A stretch of 64,000 nucleotides of DNA from Pseudarthrobacter siccitolerans (GCF_030823375.1 NZ_JAUSXB010000001.1:3162001-3226000), one strand, 5' to 3'. Shown: positions 15,653 through 24,853, counted from the stretch's first letter. Translations and numbers: made by a program. The notes: generated from the letters alone by a model not told the origin.

Positions 15653-16084
15653 TCAGCCCAGCGGGAAGACGCCGATGAACCAGAACAAGGCAAGCGCGAA
15701 CACGGCGAAGAAGGGGATAAGGCACCCCATCGCTGTCCGGGGTGCTGACGAAACCTGCATCGACTCGTTGGGGTTGCCCGGGTTGTAGGCTACCTCGATC
15801 AGCGAACCCGGGACGGGCTTACCGGCCGAGGAAACATCGGATTCGCCCGCGAACAGTGTTCCGTGCGGGTCCGTGAACTGGTACATGGGGAAAAAGCGCC
15901 GGCTCCGGCTGGATCCGCCGCCGCCGTTGGTCCACCCCGCGATGCTGCCGGTGACGGTAGCCTGCGCCCGCGGCCAGCCCGCAATCTGCTGCTCCCGGTG
16001 CCGCGTTTTGCGCACCGCGTGGACGCAGGCGAAGACGGCTGCCACAACGAACAGCGCCCACACAATGTACAGAATGGTCCTCAC
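15653..16084 (-). CDS. DUF3592-type membrane protein
   Basis: 143 residues with an N-terminal helix (ILYIVWALFVVAAVFACVHAV) and a C-terminal helix (CLIPFFAVFALALFWFIGVF). Between them lies an extracytoplasmic beta-rich domain with the DUF3592 hallmarks: ARATVTGSI-like AQATVTGSIAGW, YQFTDPHGTLF and PGSLIEVAYNPGNPNES. Function unknown in the family. The GTG start is preceded by AGGGGGAAAACC. Confidence 0.8.
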   Translation of the reverse strand: MRTILYIVWALFVVAAVFACVHAVRKTRHREQQIAGWPRAQATVTGSIAGWTNGGGGSSRSRRFFPMYQFTDPHGTLFAGESDVSSAGKPVPGSLIEVAYNPGNPNESMQVSSAPRTAMGCLIPFFAVFALALFWFIGVFPLG

Positions 16085-16159
16085 GGTTTTCCCCCTGTTC
16101 CAGTCTCCAAGAAGTATGCCATCCCACGTATTTGTTCACGCGGGCCACCTCCGACACGC

Positions 16160-17086
16160 TTAGGCGGGAAGGCGGTATCCGCCGTCATTCACCTCGGCAA
16201 GGCCGTCGGCAAGCAGTCCCGACAGCGCCCGGTCCAGTTGCTCGGGGGCGGAGTTGAGCCTGTGCAGGGCGGCCAAGGGCACGGCGATCCCCTCCGGCGC
16301 GAACCCCAGGTCCGCCGGCTCCCGCTGGAACATCTCCGTCGGCACGGGCGCCTCCGCTAAGCGCAGTACCGCCATCACGGCTCCACGCACCTGGCGGTCA
16401 GTGCCGTGCCAGGCCTGTCCCTTGGGGACGTACGACGGCGGTGGCTCACCTGCAGCCCGCCAGGCACACGAGTCGCGGACGGGGCAGTCGCCGCACTTGG
16501 GCGCGCGGGCCGTGCAGACCAACGCCCCCAGCTCCATCACCGCAGCGTTCCATCGCGCTGATGTGCCGTCGTCGGCCGGCAGAAGCCGGGCGGCCAGCCG
16601 CATCTCGGCGGCCGTCAGGGCAGGGGCGGGAAGCGCCGTGCCGGAGATCAGCCTGGCGTGGACCCGCCGGATGTTGGTATCCACCACGGTTTCGCGCCGC
16701 CCGAAGGCGAAGGCTGCAACAGCTGCTGCCGTGTAACTGCCCACTCCGGGCAACGCCAGCAACTCGGTGTAGCTGTCCGGAACCTTGCCGCCATGGTCCT
16801 GCATAATGGCGACTGCTGCCGCGTGCAGCCGCAGCGCACGGCGCGGATAACCGAGCCTGCCCCAGGCACGCACTGCCTCTCCGGCCGGCTCCCCCGCAAG
16901 GCCAGCCGGGGTGGGCCAGCGCTTCAGCCATTCGTGCCAGACCGGCAGCACCCGGACCACGGGGGTTTGCTGCAGCATGATCTCACTGACCAGCACACCC
17001 CAGGCCGAACAGGCCGGCTCGCGCCAGGGCAGGTCGCGGGCGATGCCGGCGAACCAGGTGTTGATCCGGGTGTGCAGCGCCTGCAG
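16160..17086 (-). CDS. mutY: A/G-specific adenine glycosylase MutY (non-canonical start)
   Basis: Removes adenine mispaired with 8-oxoguanine. Catalytic Glu lies in VSEIMLQQTP; the helix-hairpin-helix is LPGVGSYTAAAV, followed by Asp in VVDTNIRRVHARL. The [4Fe-4S] cysteines are in CTARAPKCGDCPVRDSC, and the C-terminal region is winged-helix-like. The first canonical start (GTG 16996) would begin only four residues before the catalytic Glu and lose the conserved WFAGIARDLPWREPACSAWG segment. That segment is intact in the same frame upstream (16997-17062). No in-frame ATG, GTG or TTG occurs up to about 17245. CTG 17086 is used here; ATC 17143 or a damaged start are alternatives. Confidence 0.85.
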   Translation of the reverse strand: MQALHTRINTWFAGIARDLPWREPACSAWGVLVSEIMLQQTPVVRVLPVWHEWLKRWPTPAGLAGEPAGEAVRAWGRLGYPRRALRLHAAAVAIMQDHGGKVPDSYTELLALPGVGSYTAAAVAAFAFGRRETVVDTNIRRVHARLISGTALPAPALTAAEMRLAARLLPADDGTSARWNAAVMELGALVCTARAPKCGDCPVRDSCAWRAAGEPPPSYVPKGQAWHGTDRQVRGAVMAVLRLAEAPVPTEMFQREPADLGFAPEGIAVPLAALHRLNSAPEQLDRALSGLLADGLAEVNDGGYRLPA

Positions 17087-17268
17087 TTCCGGCCCCGAAG
17101 GAAAACGGGCAGGCGCGGCGGGAGTTAAGGCTTCAGTATCGATCCCAACACTGTAATGGATCCCTTCCCGGAGCCTGAAAAGGGAAGTGGACCGGCCACT
17201 GGGTGGATGTGACCAGAGCGATGGGCCTGCCGGCGGCGTGGTGGCAGGGCAGATCCGCGGCGGTTCTC

Positions 17269-17274
17269 TAGCCT
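17269..17274 (+). promoter_or_regulatory. Candidate leaderless -10 hexamer
   Basis: TAGCCT ends exactly 6 nt before ATG 17281. The 6 nt are AGGAGG, which touch the ATG and are therefore too close to act as a normal ribosome binding site. Confidence 0.4.
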
Positions 17275-17280
17275 AGGAGG

Positions 17281-17970
17281 ATGGGCGGGCAAGGCAATTC
17301 AACATCACGCGGCAGGACAACGGCATCCGGATCCAGCATGGTTCGCAAGCCGAGCCCTGCCGTGTACCGCCGGCGCCGGCTGTTCCTTGGTGGGGCGCTG
17401 CTGCTGGTGATCGCACTGGTGGTCGGCGGCTTCTCCCTTGCCGGCGCCTTCAGCGGCAGCTCCGAGCAGGCGTCGTCCACGGATCCTGCCGCCGGGGCAA
17501 CCGCGTCCGCCGACCCATCCAGCCAGGCATCGCCGTCGTCTTCTGCTCCGGCGCCCACCCCGACGCCGTCAACCACCCCCACCTGCAACCAGAACCTGGT
17601 GACCGTTTCGGCGTCGACGGACAAGGCCGCGTATGGCCCCGAGGAAAACCCGATGCTGACCCTCAAGGTGACCAACGGCGGCACCATTCCGTGCGAGGTC
17701 AACATCGGAACCTCGCAGATGGAATTCCTGGTGACCAGCGGCGCGGACCGGATTTTCTCGTCGAAGGATTGCCAGGCGAAGAGCGAGGACCTGGTGAAAA
17801 TCATTGCGCCGGGGGCCAGCGAAACCGCCAACTTCCCGTGGTCGCGCAACCGTTCAATTGACGGCTGCCAGGCAGTTGAAGCCAAGCCGGGGGGCGGCGG
17901 CGCGTACTACATCTTCACCGCAAAGCTCGGCTCCAAAGCCAGCCCGAAGGCTGTGTTCCAGCTGAACTGA
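17281..17970 (+). CDS. Membrane-anchored extracytoplasmic protein, unknown function
   Basis: 229 residues. A basic N-terminus (VRKPSPAVYRRRRLFLGG) precedes one membrane helix (~residues 35-58: LFLGGALLLVIALVVGGFSLAGAF). A long Ser/Pro/Ala/Thr linker (~60-100) follows, then a C-terminal beta-rich domain (NLVTVSASTDKAAYGPEENPMLTLKVTNGG) with four Cys. The domain resembles cell-surface immunoglobulin-like or DUF4232-like modules, but I cannot assign it. ATG 17338 (MVRKPSP) is an alternative start. Confidence 0.75.
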   Translation: MGGQGNSTSRGRTTASGSSMVRKPSPAVYRRRRLFLGGALLLVIALVVGGFSLAGAFSGSSEQASSTDPAAGATASADPSSQASPSSSAPAPTPTPSTTPTCNQNLVTVSASTDKAAYGPEENPMLTLKVTNGGTIPCEVNIGTSQMEFLVTSGADRIFSSKDCQAKSEDLVKIIAPGASETANFPWSRNRSIDGCQAVEAKPGGGGAYYIFTAKLGSKASPKAVFQLN

Positions 17971-18044
17971 CGGGCGTCTGCGGTGGGCGCCACGCCGGCA
18001 GGGTTGTCTGTCCGGGATTGCTGGGCGAGGGCGCCAGTTGGGAC

Positions 18045-19121
18045 TTAGAGGAAACGGTCCAGCAGGCTTGCTTCTGCCATCCGGCTGAGGCCTTCGCGCA
18101 CTGTCCGGGCCCGCTGGTCGCCGATGCCGTCCACGGTCATGAGGTCGTCGATGGTGGCTGCCATCAGGAACTGGAGGCCGCCGAAGTGGTCCACCAGCCG
18201 GTCCGCAACCGCCTTCGGAACTGCTTTCAGGCCCGAGAGCAGGCGGTAACCCCGGGGCTGCACCACGGCATCCAGGTTCGCTTCGCCGCCGGCAAACCCC
18301 ACGATGCTGGAGATTTTGCCCAAATCAATCAGCTCTGTGGGGCCAAGGTTCACCAGTTCGTTAACTGCTTTTTCGATGTCCTCGGCGGAGGCGGTGGGGC
18401 TGGCGTAATCACGGATGATCACATCGCTTCCGGGGCCGCGGCCAACTGTGAGCTCATCGAGCTGGAGCGACAGGAGCCGGCCGTCCTCGCCCAGTTCCAG
18501 GACGTACTGGGAGATTTCTTCAGAGATGCGGCGGACCATTTCCTGCCGCTGGAGGGTGACAGCGACATCCCTTACCGTCACCATGGCTTCGATTTCCAGG
18601 GCGGAAAGCGAACTGGTCACCTGGTCCAGGCGGGACCGGTAGCGCTCCAGGGTTGCGAGGGCCTGGTTGGCGCGGGCCAGAACTTTTTCGGATCCCTCCA
18701 GGACGTGGCGCAGGCCGTTTACATACAGGGCGATGATCTGCATGGACTGGCTGACCGAGATAACGGGTACGCCAGTCTGGATAGCCACGCGTTCCGCGGT
18801 GCGGTGGCGGGTGCCGGATTCCTGGGTTTCGATGCTGGAATCCGGGACCAGCTGGACGGCGGCACGGAGGATGTTGCCGGCGTCCTTGTCGCAGATGATG
18901 GCACCGTCCATTTTGGCGAGCTCGCGGAGCCGGGTGGGGGAGAAGTCGATGCCGATATCGAAACCACCCGAGCAGATGGAGTCGATGGTCCGGTCCGAGC
19001 CCAGGACGATCAGCGCACCGGTCCGTCCCCGGAGGATCCGCTCCAGCCCGTCCCGGAGCGGAGTCCCGGGTGCCACTCTGGCCAGGGTTGCCCTGAGAGA
19101 TTCTTCGGGGCTCCGCGCCAT
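18045..19121 (-). CDS. disA: DNA integrity scanning protein DisA, diadenylate cyclase
   Basis: Makes c-di-AMP from two ATP. The N-terminal DAC domain carries DGA (residues 72-74) and GTRHRTAER (103-111). A helical spine (~150-290) leads to the C-terminal helix-hairpin-helix DNA-binding domain (LKAVPKAVADRLVDHFGGLQ, DDLMTVDGIGDQRARTVREGL). ATG 19121 has AAGGGA about 9 nt upstream and is preferred over the TTG at 19139. Unlike many Gram-positives, radA is not the neighbour; it lies 15 kb away. Confidence 0.96.
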   Translation of the reverse strand: MARSPEESLRATLARVAPGTPLRDGLERILRGRTGALIVLGSDRTIDSICSGGFDIGIDFSPTRLRELAKMDGAIICDKDAGNILRAAVQLVPDSSIETQESGTRHRTAERVAIQTGVPVISVSQSMQIIALYVNGLRHVLEGSEKVLARANQALATLERYRSRLDQVTSSLSALEIEAMVTVRDVAVTLQRQEMVRRISEEISQYVLELGEDGRLLSLQLDELTVGRGPGSDVIIRDYASPTASAEDIEKAVNELVNLGPTELIDLGKISSIVGFAGGEANLDAVVQPRGYRLLSGLKAVPKAVADRLVDHFGGLQFLMAATIDDLMTVDGIGDQRARTVREGLSRMAEASLLDRFL

Positions 19122-19386
19122 TAAGTGTTTTCCCTTCAAAGGTGCGGGCCGGACGCCCGCAGGAATGCCGGTTTTATGCTTCGCCGGCAGGATTCAAAAA
19201 TGCTCATTTTCCCGCAAGCTCAATGATAGGGGCAAGAGAGACCAACTTCCGTACAGGCAAGCCCTAAAGTGCCCCGTTAGGGGATGCCTCCAACCGGACC
19301 AAAATGCATTCGACGGCGGGCAGCCGGGTGGACATTTTGTGGCGCCGGCCATCACGTTTGCGGCTGCTGCCCGGGCAATCCTTTTA

Positions 19387-19952
19387 TCAGCCCCAGTGTG
19401 ACGCGCTTGCCAAATCAGGGCCGCGAAGGTCGGATGCAATCAGGCAGGCGCCCCTGAGGTCCACCTCGCACAAGCGGCGGGCCCCCAGATCCTTGCCAAC
19501 CAGATCCGCGCCGGGCTTCAGTTCCGGGTCCAGCTGGTCGGTCTGTGTGGCGAAGTAGGATGCGCGGACTTCTTCACTGACAGCCATCAGCAGCGCCCTT
19601 ACTTCGGCATGGAGCTCCTGTACGTCCAGTGACAGCAGCCCGTCCGGTTCACCGCCGTAGGCTTTTTCGGTGGTGCCGCGAAGCTGCACCGCACGCAGGG
19701 AAGCATCAGGATCGAAGGTCCGCATCTGCGCCTCCGGCAGGTACCAGAGCATCTCGTGCAGCTGCCTGGCAGCCTCGAAGGCTGCGAACATTTGTTCCCT
19801 GGTGGCGGGCTGCTCCAGCCGGCTCACTCCGCCGAAGAGACCCTGGGACACCATCTGTCCCACACCAAACAGCCAAACACCGTGCAGCCATTGAATCCCC
19901 TGGCCTTCAGGCTGTGATGGATGGTGCAGGAAAGTGTCACTGGCATCTGAAT
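19387..19952 (-). pseudogene. Broken pentapeptide-repeat protein gene
   Basis: The readable 158-residue part (19387-19863) has the shape of an actinobacterial pentapeptide-repeat protein: QMFAAFEAARQLHEMLWYL, then LVGKDLGARRLCEVDLRGACLIASDLRGPDL. It stops after only a few repeats. Just upstream, in a different frame, the DNA reads TIHHSLKARGFNGCTVFGC (19869-19925), the segment expected to join FGVGQMVSQGLFGG. The two frames meet at ~19867-19871, consistent with a 1-nt deletion. Further upstream a 17-nt insertion-like break separates AVFRC from TIHHSL, and the usual N-terminal Cys cluster is missing. Confidence 0.7.
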
Positions 19953-19965
19953 ACCGCGTCGGGCG

Positions 19966-20193
19966 TCAGCGCATCCGCTCCCGCACCATTCGGTCCAGGT
20001 CCCTGCTGACCTTCACCAGCGACGCGGCCCGGAGTGCCTTCTGCTCGGCGGCCGTCTGCGTTGCGCGCCGCCGGGCGGGGGTCGCGGCACCGTCGGATTC
20101 GTTGCCTCGGAACTGGGAAGTTGGGGCCGACGTCACCAGCCCTGTGGCAAGGGGATCAAAAAAGAGGTTGCCTGGGAAAGAGACACTGTGCAC
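19966..20193 (-). CDS. Hypothetical protein (75 aa), uncertain
   Basis: GTG start with AAAGGA 12 nt upstream. The C-terminal half (AAEQKALRAASLVKVSRDLDRMVRERMR) would form a basic amphipathic helix; the N-terminal half is featureless. It lies directly before the broken pentapeptide gene, on the same strand, and could be a remnant of that gene's 5' region or an unrelated small gene. No family recognised. Confidence 0.35.
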   Translation of the reverse strand: MHSVSFPGNLFFDPLATGLVTSAPTSQFRGNESDGAATPARRRATQTAAEQKALRAASLVKVSRDLDRMVRERMR

Positions 20194-20475
20194 GCCGGAT
20201 CAGTTCCTTTCCCGGCGGGACATGGAGGTGCGGCGGGACATGGAACCGCATAACACGTTGCTGATCGTTATCATGCGGTCACGGTAGCCCGCACTCATTT
20301 CGCGGCTTTGAACTACTGGTTTCCGCGGCGTTAAGCGGAACCCTGGTGATTTGCCGGGCTGCGATAAACTGGAACTTGGCTTTCCGCCAGTCCGTTTCCC
20401 GGCCCGGGCCGCAGCGCCCGCGCGCAGTGCCTTCAACGGCGCCCGGGCAGTCCCACCCGCAGCGAAAGTAGCACC

Positions 20476-22089
20476 GTGTCCCAAGATGTCCTCACCCCCG
20501 CCCGGATCTCGGAGATTCACAAAGAGGCAGGCCGACGCAGGACCTTTGCTGTCATTTCCCACCCCGACGCAGGCAAGTCGACGCTGACCGAAGCGCTCGC
20601 CCTGCACGCGAGGGTGATCGGCACAGCGGGCGCCTCAAGCGGCAAGGCCAACCGCAAGGAAACCGTCTCGGACTGGATGCAGATGGAGAAGGACCGCGGC
20701 ATCTCCATCAGCTCCGCGGCGCTGCAGTTCTCCTACCGGGACACCGTCATTAACCTCCTGGATACCCCCGGTCACGCCGACTTCTCCGAGGACACCTACC
20801 GGGTGCTGGCCGCCGTCGACTGCGCAGTGATGCTGGTGGACGCCGCGAAGGGCCTGGAAACCCAGACCATGAAGCTCTTCGAAGTCTGCAAGCAGCGCAA
20901 CCTGCCCATCATCACCGTCATCAACAAATGGGACCGCCCAGGCCTGGACGCGCTGGCCCTGATGGACGAAATCACCGAGCGCACCGGCCTGCAACCCATG
21001 CCCCTGACCTGGGCCGTGGGCATCTCCGGCGACTTCCGCGGCGTCTGGGACCTCCGCAACGACCGCTTCGCCCGGTTCCAGCGCAACAACGCCGGCGCGC
21101 AGATCGCCATCACCGAGTACTTCACGCCCGAAGAAGCAGCCGAAAGCCAGGGCAACAACTGGTCCGACGCCGTGGATGAGGCCGGCCTGGTCATCGAATC
21201 GAACCTTGAGTTCGACGTCGAGGCGTTCCATGCCGGCAAGGCCACCCCCATCCTGTTCAGCTCCGCTGCGCTCAACTTCGGCGTCAAGGAGTTGCTGGAC
21301 GCGCTGGTGGACTTCGCTCCGCCGGCAGCCCCGCGCCCGGACATCGAGGGCAGGCACCGCCCGGTTGAATCCCCGTTTTCCGGCTTCGTCTTCAAGGTCC
21401 AGGCCGGCATGAACAAGGCCCACCGCGACCATGTGGCCTTCATCCGCGTCTGCTCCGGCGTGTTCGAGCGCGGCATGGTGGTCACGCAGACCCGCACCGG
21501 CAAGTCCTTCGCCACCAAATATGCGCAACAGGTGTTCGGCCGCGAACGCGAAGTCATTGACGAGGCCTACCCCGGGGACGTAGTGGGCCTGGTCAACGCC
21601 TCATCCCTGCGCGTCGGCGACAGCCTCTTCCTTGAAGAACCCGTGGAATACCCCGCCATCCCGCTGTTCGCCCCCGAGCACTTCCAGGTGGCGCGCTCCA
21701 AGGACCCCAGCAAGTTCAAGCAGTTCCGCCGCGGCATCGAGCAGCTTGAGCACGAGGGCGTCATCCAGGTGCTCCGTTCGGACGTCCGCGGTGACCAGGC
21801 TCCGGTGCTTGCCGCCGTCGGCCCTATGCAGTTCGAGGTGGTGGAGGACCGCATGGCGCACGACTTCAGCGCCCCCATGCGGTTGGAGCGCCTGCCCTAC
21901 TCCCTGGCCAGGATTTCGACGGTGGATGCCATGCCTGCGCTGGCAAATGTCATCGGCGCCGAGGTGCTTTTGCGGTCCGACGGCGAGTACCTCGCCTTGT
22001 TCAACGACGTTTGGGCGCTGCGCCGCATCGAAAAGAACCATCCTGACCTGACCCTCGTGCCTATCGGCACGCACAACCCCGCAAAGTAG
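20476..22089 (+). CDS. prfC: Peptide chain release factor 3
   Basis: GTPase that recycles RF1/RF2 after termination. G1 is HPDAGKST (residues 29-36), G2/switch I lies around MEKDRGISISSA, G3 is DTPGHADF and G4 is NKWD. Domains II and III (PVESPFSGFVFKVQAGMNKAHRDHVAFIRV; EHEGVIQVLRSD) follow. At 537 residues the length is normal. GTG 20476 is the start. The 282 bp upstream (20194-20475) contain no other supported gene. fabF starts 6 bp downstream. Confidence 0.95.
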   Translation: MSQDVLTPARISEIHKEAGRRRTFAVISHPDAGKSTLTEALALHARVIGTAGASSGKANRKETVSDWMQMEKDRGISISSAALQFSYRDTVINLLDTPGHADFSEDTYRVLAAVDCAVMLVDAAKGLETQTMKLFEVCKQRNLPIITVINKWDRPGLDALALMDEITERTGLQPMPLTWAVGISGDFRGVWDLRNDRFARFQRNNAGAQIAITEYFTPEEAAESQGNNWSDAVDEAGLVIESNLEFDVEAFHAGKATPILFSSAALNFGVKELLDALVDFAPPAAPRPDIEGRHRPVESPFSGFVFKVQAGMNKAHRDHVAFIRVCSGVFERGMVVTQTRTGKSFATKYAQQVFGREREVIDEAYPGDVVGLVNASSLRVGDSLFLEEPVEYPAIPLFAPEHFQVARSKDPSKFKQFRRGIEQLEHEGVIQVLRSDVRGDQAPVLAAVGPMQFEVVEDRMAHDFSAPMRLERLPYSLARISTVDAMPALANVIGAEVLLRSDGEYLALFNDVWALRRIEKNHPDLTLVPIGTHNPAK

Positions 22090-22095
22090 CCAAAG

Positions 22096-23325
22096 ATGAC
22101 TGCAGTTAAACCCCGCGCGCTGGTCACCGGCGTCGGCACCATCAACCCGCTCGGCTCATCCGTGGCCGAAACCTGGTCCGCCCTGGTGGCAGGAAAGTCA
22201 GGCATTGCACCGCTCGAGGCCGAGTGGGCGGAACAGCTGCCGGTGAAGATGGCAGGGCAGGTCACTGCGGACCTCTCAGGGCACCTCAGCACCCGCGAGA
22301 TGAAACGCATGGACCGCTGCGGGCAGCTGGCGCTGATCGCGGCACGTGAGGCCTGGAAGCAGGCCGGCGCCCCCGAGGTTGATCCGGAGCGCTTCGCTGT
22401 GGTGATCGGCTCGGCCTACGGCGGGCTGGGTTCCACGCTGGAACAGGACAGGACCCTGGCAGCGTCGGGCCCGCGCAAGGTCTCGCCGCACACCCTCACC
22501 CGCCTGATGGTCAACGGCCCCGCCGCCTGGGTGTCCATCGATCTCGGTGCCCGCGGCGGCGCCCGGACGCCGGTCAGTGCATGCGCCTCCGGAGCTGAGG
22601 CGATTGTCCAGGCAGCCGAGATGATCCGCTCCGGTGCGGCCGACGTCGTCATTGCCGGTGGTGTGGACGCCTCGGTCAACGACCTGGTGATCACCGGCTT
22701 CTCCCAGATCCGTGCATTGTCCACGCGCAATGATGACCCGCAGCGGGCGTCGCGGCCGTTCGACGGCGGCCGGGACGGCTTTGTGCTCGCAGAGGGCGCC
22801 GGCGTGGTGGTGCTTGAGAGCGAAGAGCACGCACGGGCCCGGGGAGCTGCGGTGCTGGGGGCAGTGGCCGGGGGAGCGGTAACCTCCGACGCGAACGACA
22901 TCGTGGCCGCCGATCCTGCCATGCAGCGCCGGGTGATGCAGAAGGCCCTTGAATCCGCTGGCGTGAATGCGGACGATATCGGTTTTGTGCACGCCCACGC
23001 CACGTCCACACCTGTGGGAGACAAGCTTGAGGGCCAGGCCATCAACGCGATCTTCGGGTCCGAGATCCCGGTGACGTCCACAAAGGGGCATACCGGCCAC
23101 CTGCTGGGCGGCGCGGGGGCGCTGGCCGCCGTCGTGGTGGTGGAAGCCTTGCGGACCGGGACGCTCCCCGGGACCCTCAACGTTGAAAACCTGGACCCCG
23201 AGGTGGAACTTAACGTTGTTACCGAAGACGTCCGCCATCTTCAGCCCGGTACTCCCTCGGCCGGGCTGGTGAATGCCTTCGGTTTCGGCGGGCACAGCGT
23301 TGCCCTGGTGATCACGGGCCCATAG
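22096..23325 (+). CDS. fabF: Beta-ketoacyl-ACP synthase II (FabF type)
   Basis: Condensing enzyme of fatty acid elongation, 409 residues, thiolase fold. The catalytic triad is present: Cys163 in VSACASGAEA, His in HAHATSTPVGD (~residue 298) and His in KGHTGHLLGGAG (~335). The gatekeeper and C-terminal GFGGHSVAL loop are normal. It follows prfC by 6 bp instead of sitting in a fabD-fabH-acpP cluster, so it may be a second or specialised KAS II. Downstream lie unusual interleaved palindromes. Confidence 0.9.
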   Translation: MTAVKPRALVTGVGTINPLGSSVAETWSALVAGKSGIAPLEAEWAEQLPVKMAGQVTADLSGHLSTREMKRMDRCGQLALIAAREAWKQAGAPEVDPERFAVVIGSAYGGLGSTLEQDRTLAASGPRKVSPHTLTRLMVNGPAAWVSIDLGARGGARTPVSACASGAEAIVQAAEMIRSGAADVVIAGGVDASVNDLVITGFSQIRALSTRNDDPQRASRPFDGGRDGFVLAEGAGVVVLESEEHARARGAAVLGAVAGGAVTSDANDIVAADPAMQRRVMQKALESAGVNADDIGFVHAHATSTPVGDKLEGQAINAIFGSEIPVTSTKGHTGHLLGGAGALAAVVVVEALRTGTLPGTLNVENLDPEVELNVVTEDVRHLQPGTPSAGLVNAFGFGGHSVALVITGP

Positions 23326-23331
23326 CCCCTC

Positions 23332-23445
23332 GACCGGGACGGTTTGCGCCCGGTCGGTTTCCCGGAGCCGGGACGCTGGAACGGTGCGGTGACGCCCGAA
23401 CGCTACAGCGTCCCGGCACCGTTCCGGCGATTGCGGCGCAATCGC
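23332..23445. repeat. Interleaved palindromes between fabF and the MFS gene
   Basis: Four inverted repeats in 114 bp: GACCGGG/CCCGGTC (23332/23349); CCGGGACGCTG/CAGCGTCCCGG (23368/23406); GGAACGGTGC/GCACCGTTCC (23378/23416); GCGATTGC/GCAATCGC (23427/23438). The middle two interlock in the order arm1-arm2-arm1'-arm2', so as RNA they could form a pseudoknot or two exclusive hairpins. They lie between convergent genes and may end transcription from both sides. Confidence 0.75.
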
Positions 23446-23453
23446 TTCATCAG

Positions 23454-24806
23454 CTAGGCCCGGCTCGGAACCGGCATCTCCACGCCGGGATTCCCGGCCT
23501 CGGCGGCTGGCTCCGTGCCCGTGCGGCGTTCCTTCAGGAAGTACACCAGGCCGGCGGCGATGGTGGACGCGGCGGCCAGTGCGAAGAGGCCCGGGATGAC
23601 ACTGCCGGTCTGCTCCTTGATGATGCCGAAGCCGAACGGAGCCACGAATCCGCCCAGGTTACCCAGCGAGTTGATGATGGCGATGGCCGGAGCCAGCACC
23701 AGCGGGTGCAGCCCGGACTGCGGGATGGTCCAGAACAGCGGGGAAGCGCTCTTGAAGCCCATGGCGGCGATGGCCAGGAACACCAGGGCCATAACGGGCG
23801 ATGCGACGGCGGCTGCGAACGTGCCCACGGCGGCGACCAGGAGCGCGGCCACCAGCAACGGGCGCTTGGACTTGGCCTTGTCCTGCCACTTCGCCGCGAA
23901 GTACATGGCGAACACCGCGCAGATCCACGGAATCGAAGAGAGGAAGCCGACAGTGAGGTCGGTGGTTCCGGGGATCTGCTTGATGATGCTGGGGAGCCAG
24001 AACGTGTTGGCGTAGATGGACAACTGAACCGAGAAGTAGATGCCGCAGAGCAGCAGGATCTGCGGGTTCAGGAGCATCTTCCAGCGGTTGATCTTGCCGC
24101 CGTCGGCTGTGGCGTGCTGGGCATCCTCGGCGCTGATGGCCAGGGACAGGGCGTCCTTTTCAGATGCCGTGAGCCATTTGGCGTCCTTGATTTTGGCGTC
24201 CAGGAGGAAGAACACGGTGATGCCCACCAGGATGGACAGGATGCCCTCGAACCCGAAGAGCCACTGCCAGCCGCGCAGGCCAAAGGCGCCCTGGAGGCTG
24301 AGCAGAACCCCGGCGATGGGTCCGGAAATGGCTGCGGCGATGGAGGAGCCGGCGATGAAGACTGCGGTGGCTTTGCCGCGCTGCCCGGCGGGTACCCACC
24401 GGGCGAAGTAGAAGATGACGGCGGGGAAGAAGCCGGCTTCCGCGGCACCCAGCAGGAAGCGCAGGACGTAGAACATGGTCTCGTTCTGCACGAACGCCAT
24501 CAGGAAGGAAACGGCGCCCCAGCTGACCATGATCCTGGTCAGCCAGACCTTGGCGCCGTACTTCTCCATCATCACGTTGCTGGGAAGTTCAAAAATTGCG
24601 TAGGCGATAAAGAACAGCCCGGCACCGAATCCGTACGCGGCGGCTCCAATGCCGACGTCAGCCTGGAGGTGGTCCTGCGCGTAGCCGATGTTTGACCGGT
24701 TCAGCTGGTTGCACACAAGCATGACCAGCATGATGGGCAGCACGCGCTTGAAGAATTTCTTCGTGGCCGAGGCCACGTCCGCGACAGCATTGTCCACAGA
24801 CATCAT
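23454..24806 (-). CDS. MFS transporter, anion:cation symporter family (probable glucarate uptake)
   Basis: A 450-residue, 12-helix major facilitator. LNRSNIGYAQDHLQADVG in helix 1-2 and RFLLGAAEAGFFPAVIFYFARWVP are ACS-family (phthalate/hexuronate/glucarate) signatures. Position after gudD on the same strand points to D-glucarate or galactarate import, the role of GudP/GarP in other bacteria. ATG 24806 or 24803 are both possible. A 15-bp perfect hairpin lies between it and gudD, so it may be expressed at a different level from the enzymes. Confidence 0.88.
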   Translation of the reverse strand: MMSVDNAVADVASATKKFFKRVLPIMLVMLVCNQLNRSNIGYAQDHLQADVGIGAAAYGFGAGLFFIAYAIFELPSNVMMEKYGAKVWLTRIMVSWGAVSFLMAFVQNETMFYVLRFLLGAAEAGFFPAVIFYFARWVPAGQRGKATAVFIAGSSIAAAISGPIAGVLLSLQGAFGLRGWQWLFGFEGILSILVGITVFFLLDAKIKDAKWLTASEKDALSLAISAEDAQHATADGGKINRWKMLLNPQILLLCGIYFSVQLSIYANTFWLPSIIKQIPGTTDLTVGFLSSIPWICAVFAMYFAAKWQDKAKSKRPLLVAALLVAAVGTFAAAVASPVMALVFLAIAAMGFKSASPLFWTIPQSGLHPLVLAPAIAIINSLGNLGGFVAPFGFGIIKEQTGSVIPGLFALAAASTIAAGLVYFLKERRTGTEPAAEAGNPGVEMPVPSRA

Positions 24807-24853
24807 TGAATGTTTCCTTTGGGGTAGATAACGCAGGCCGGCTGCGGGGCGCA

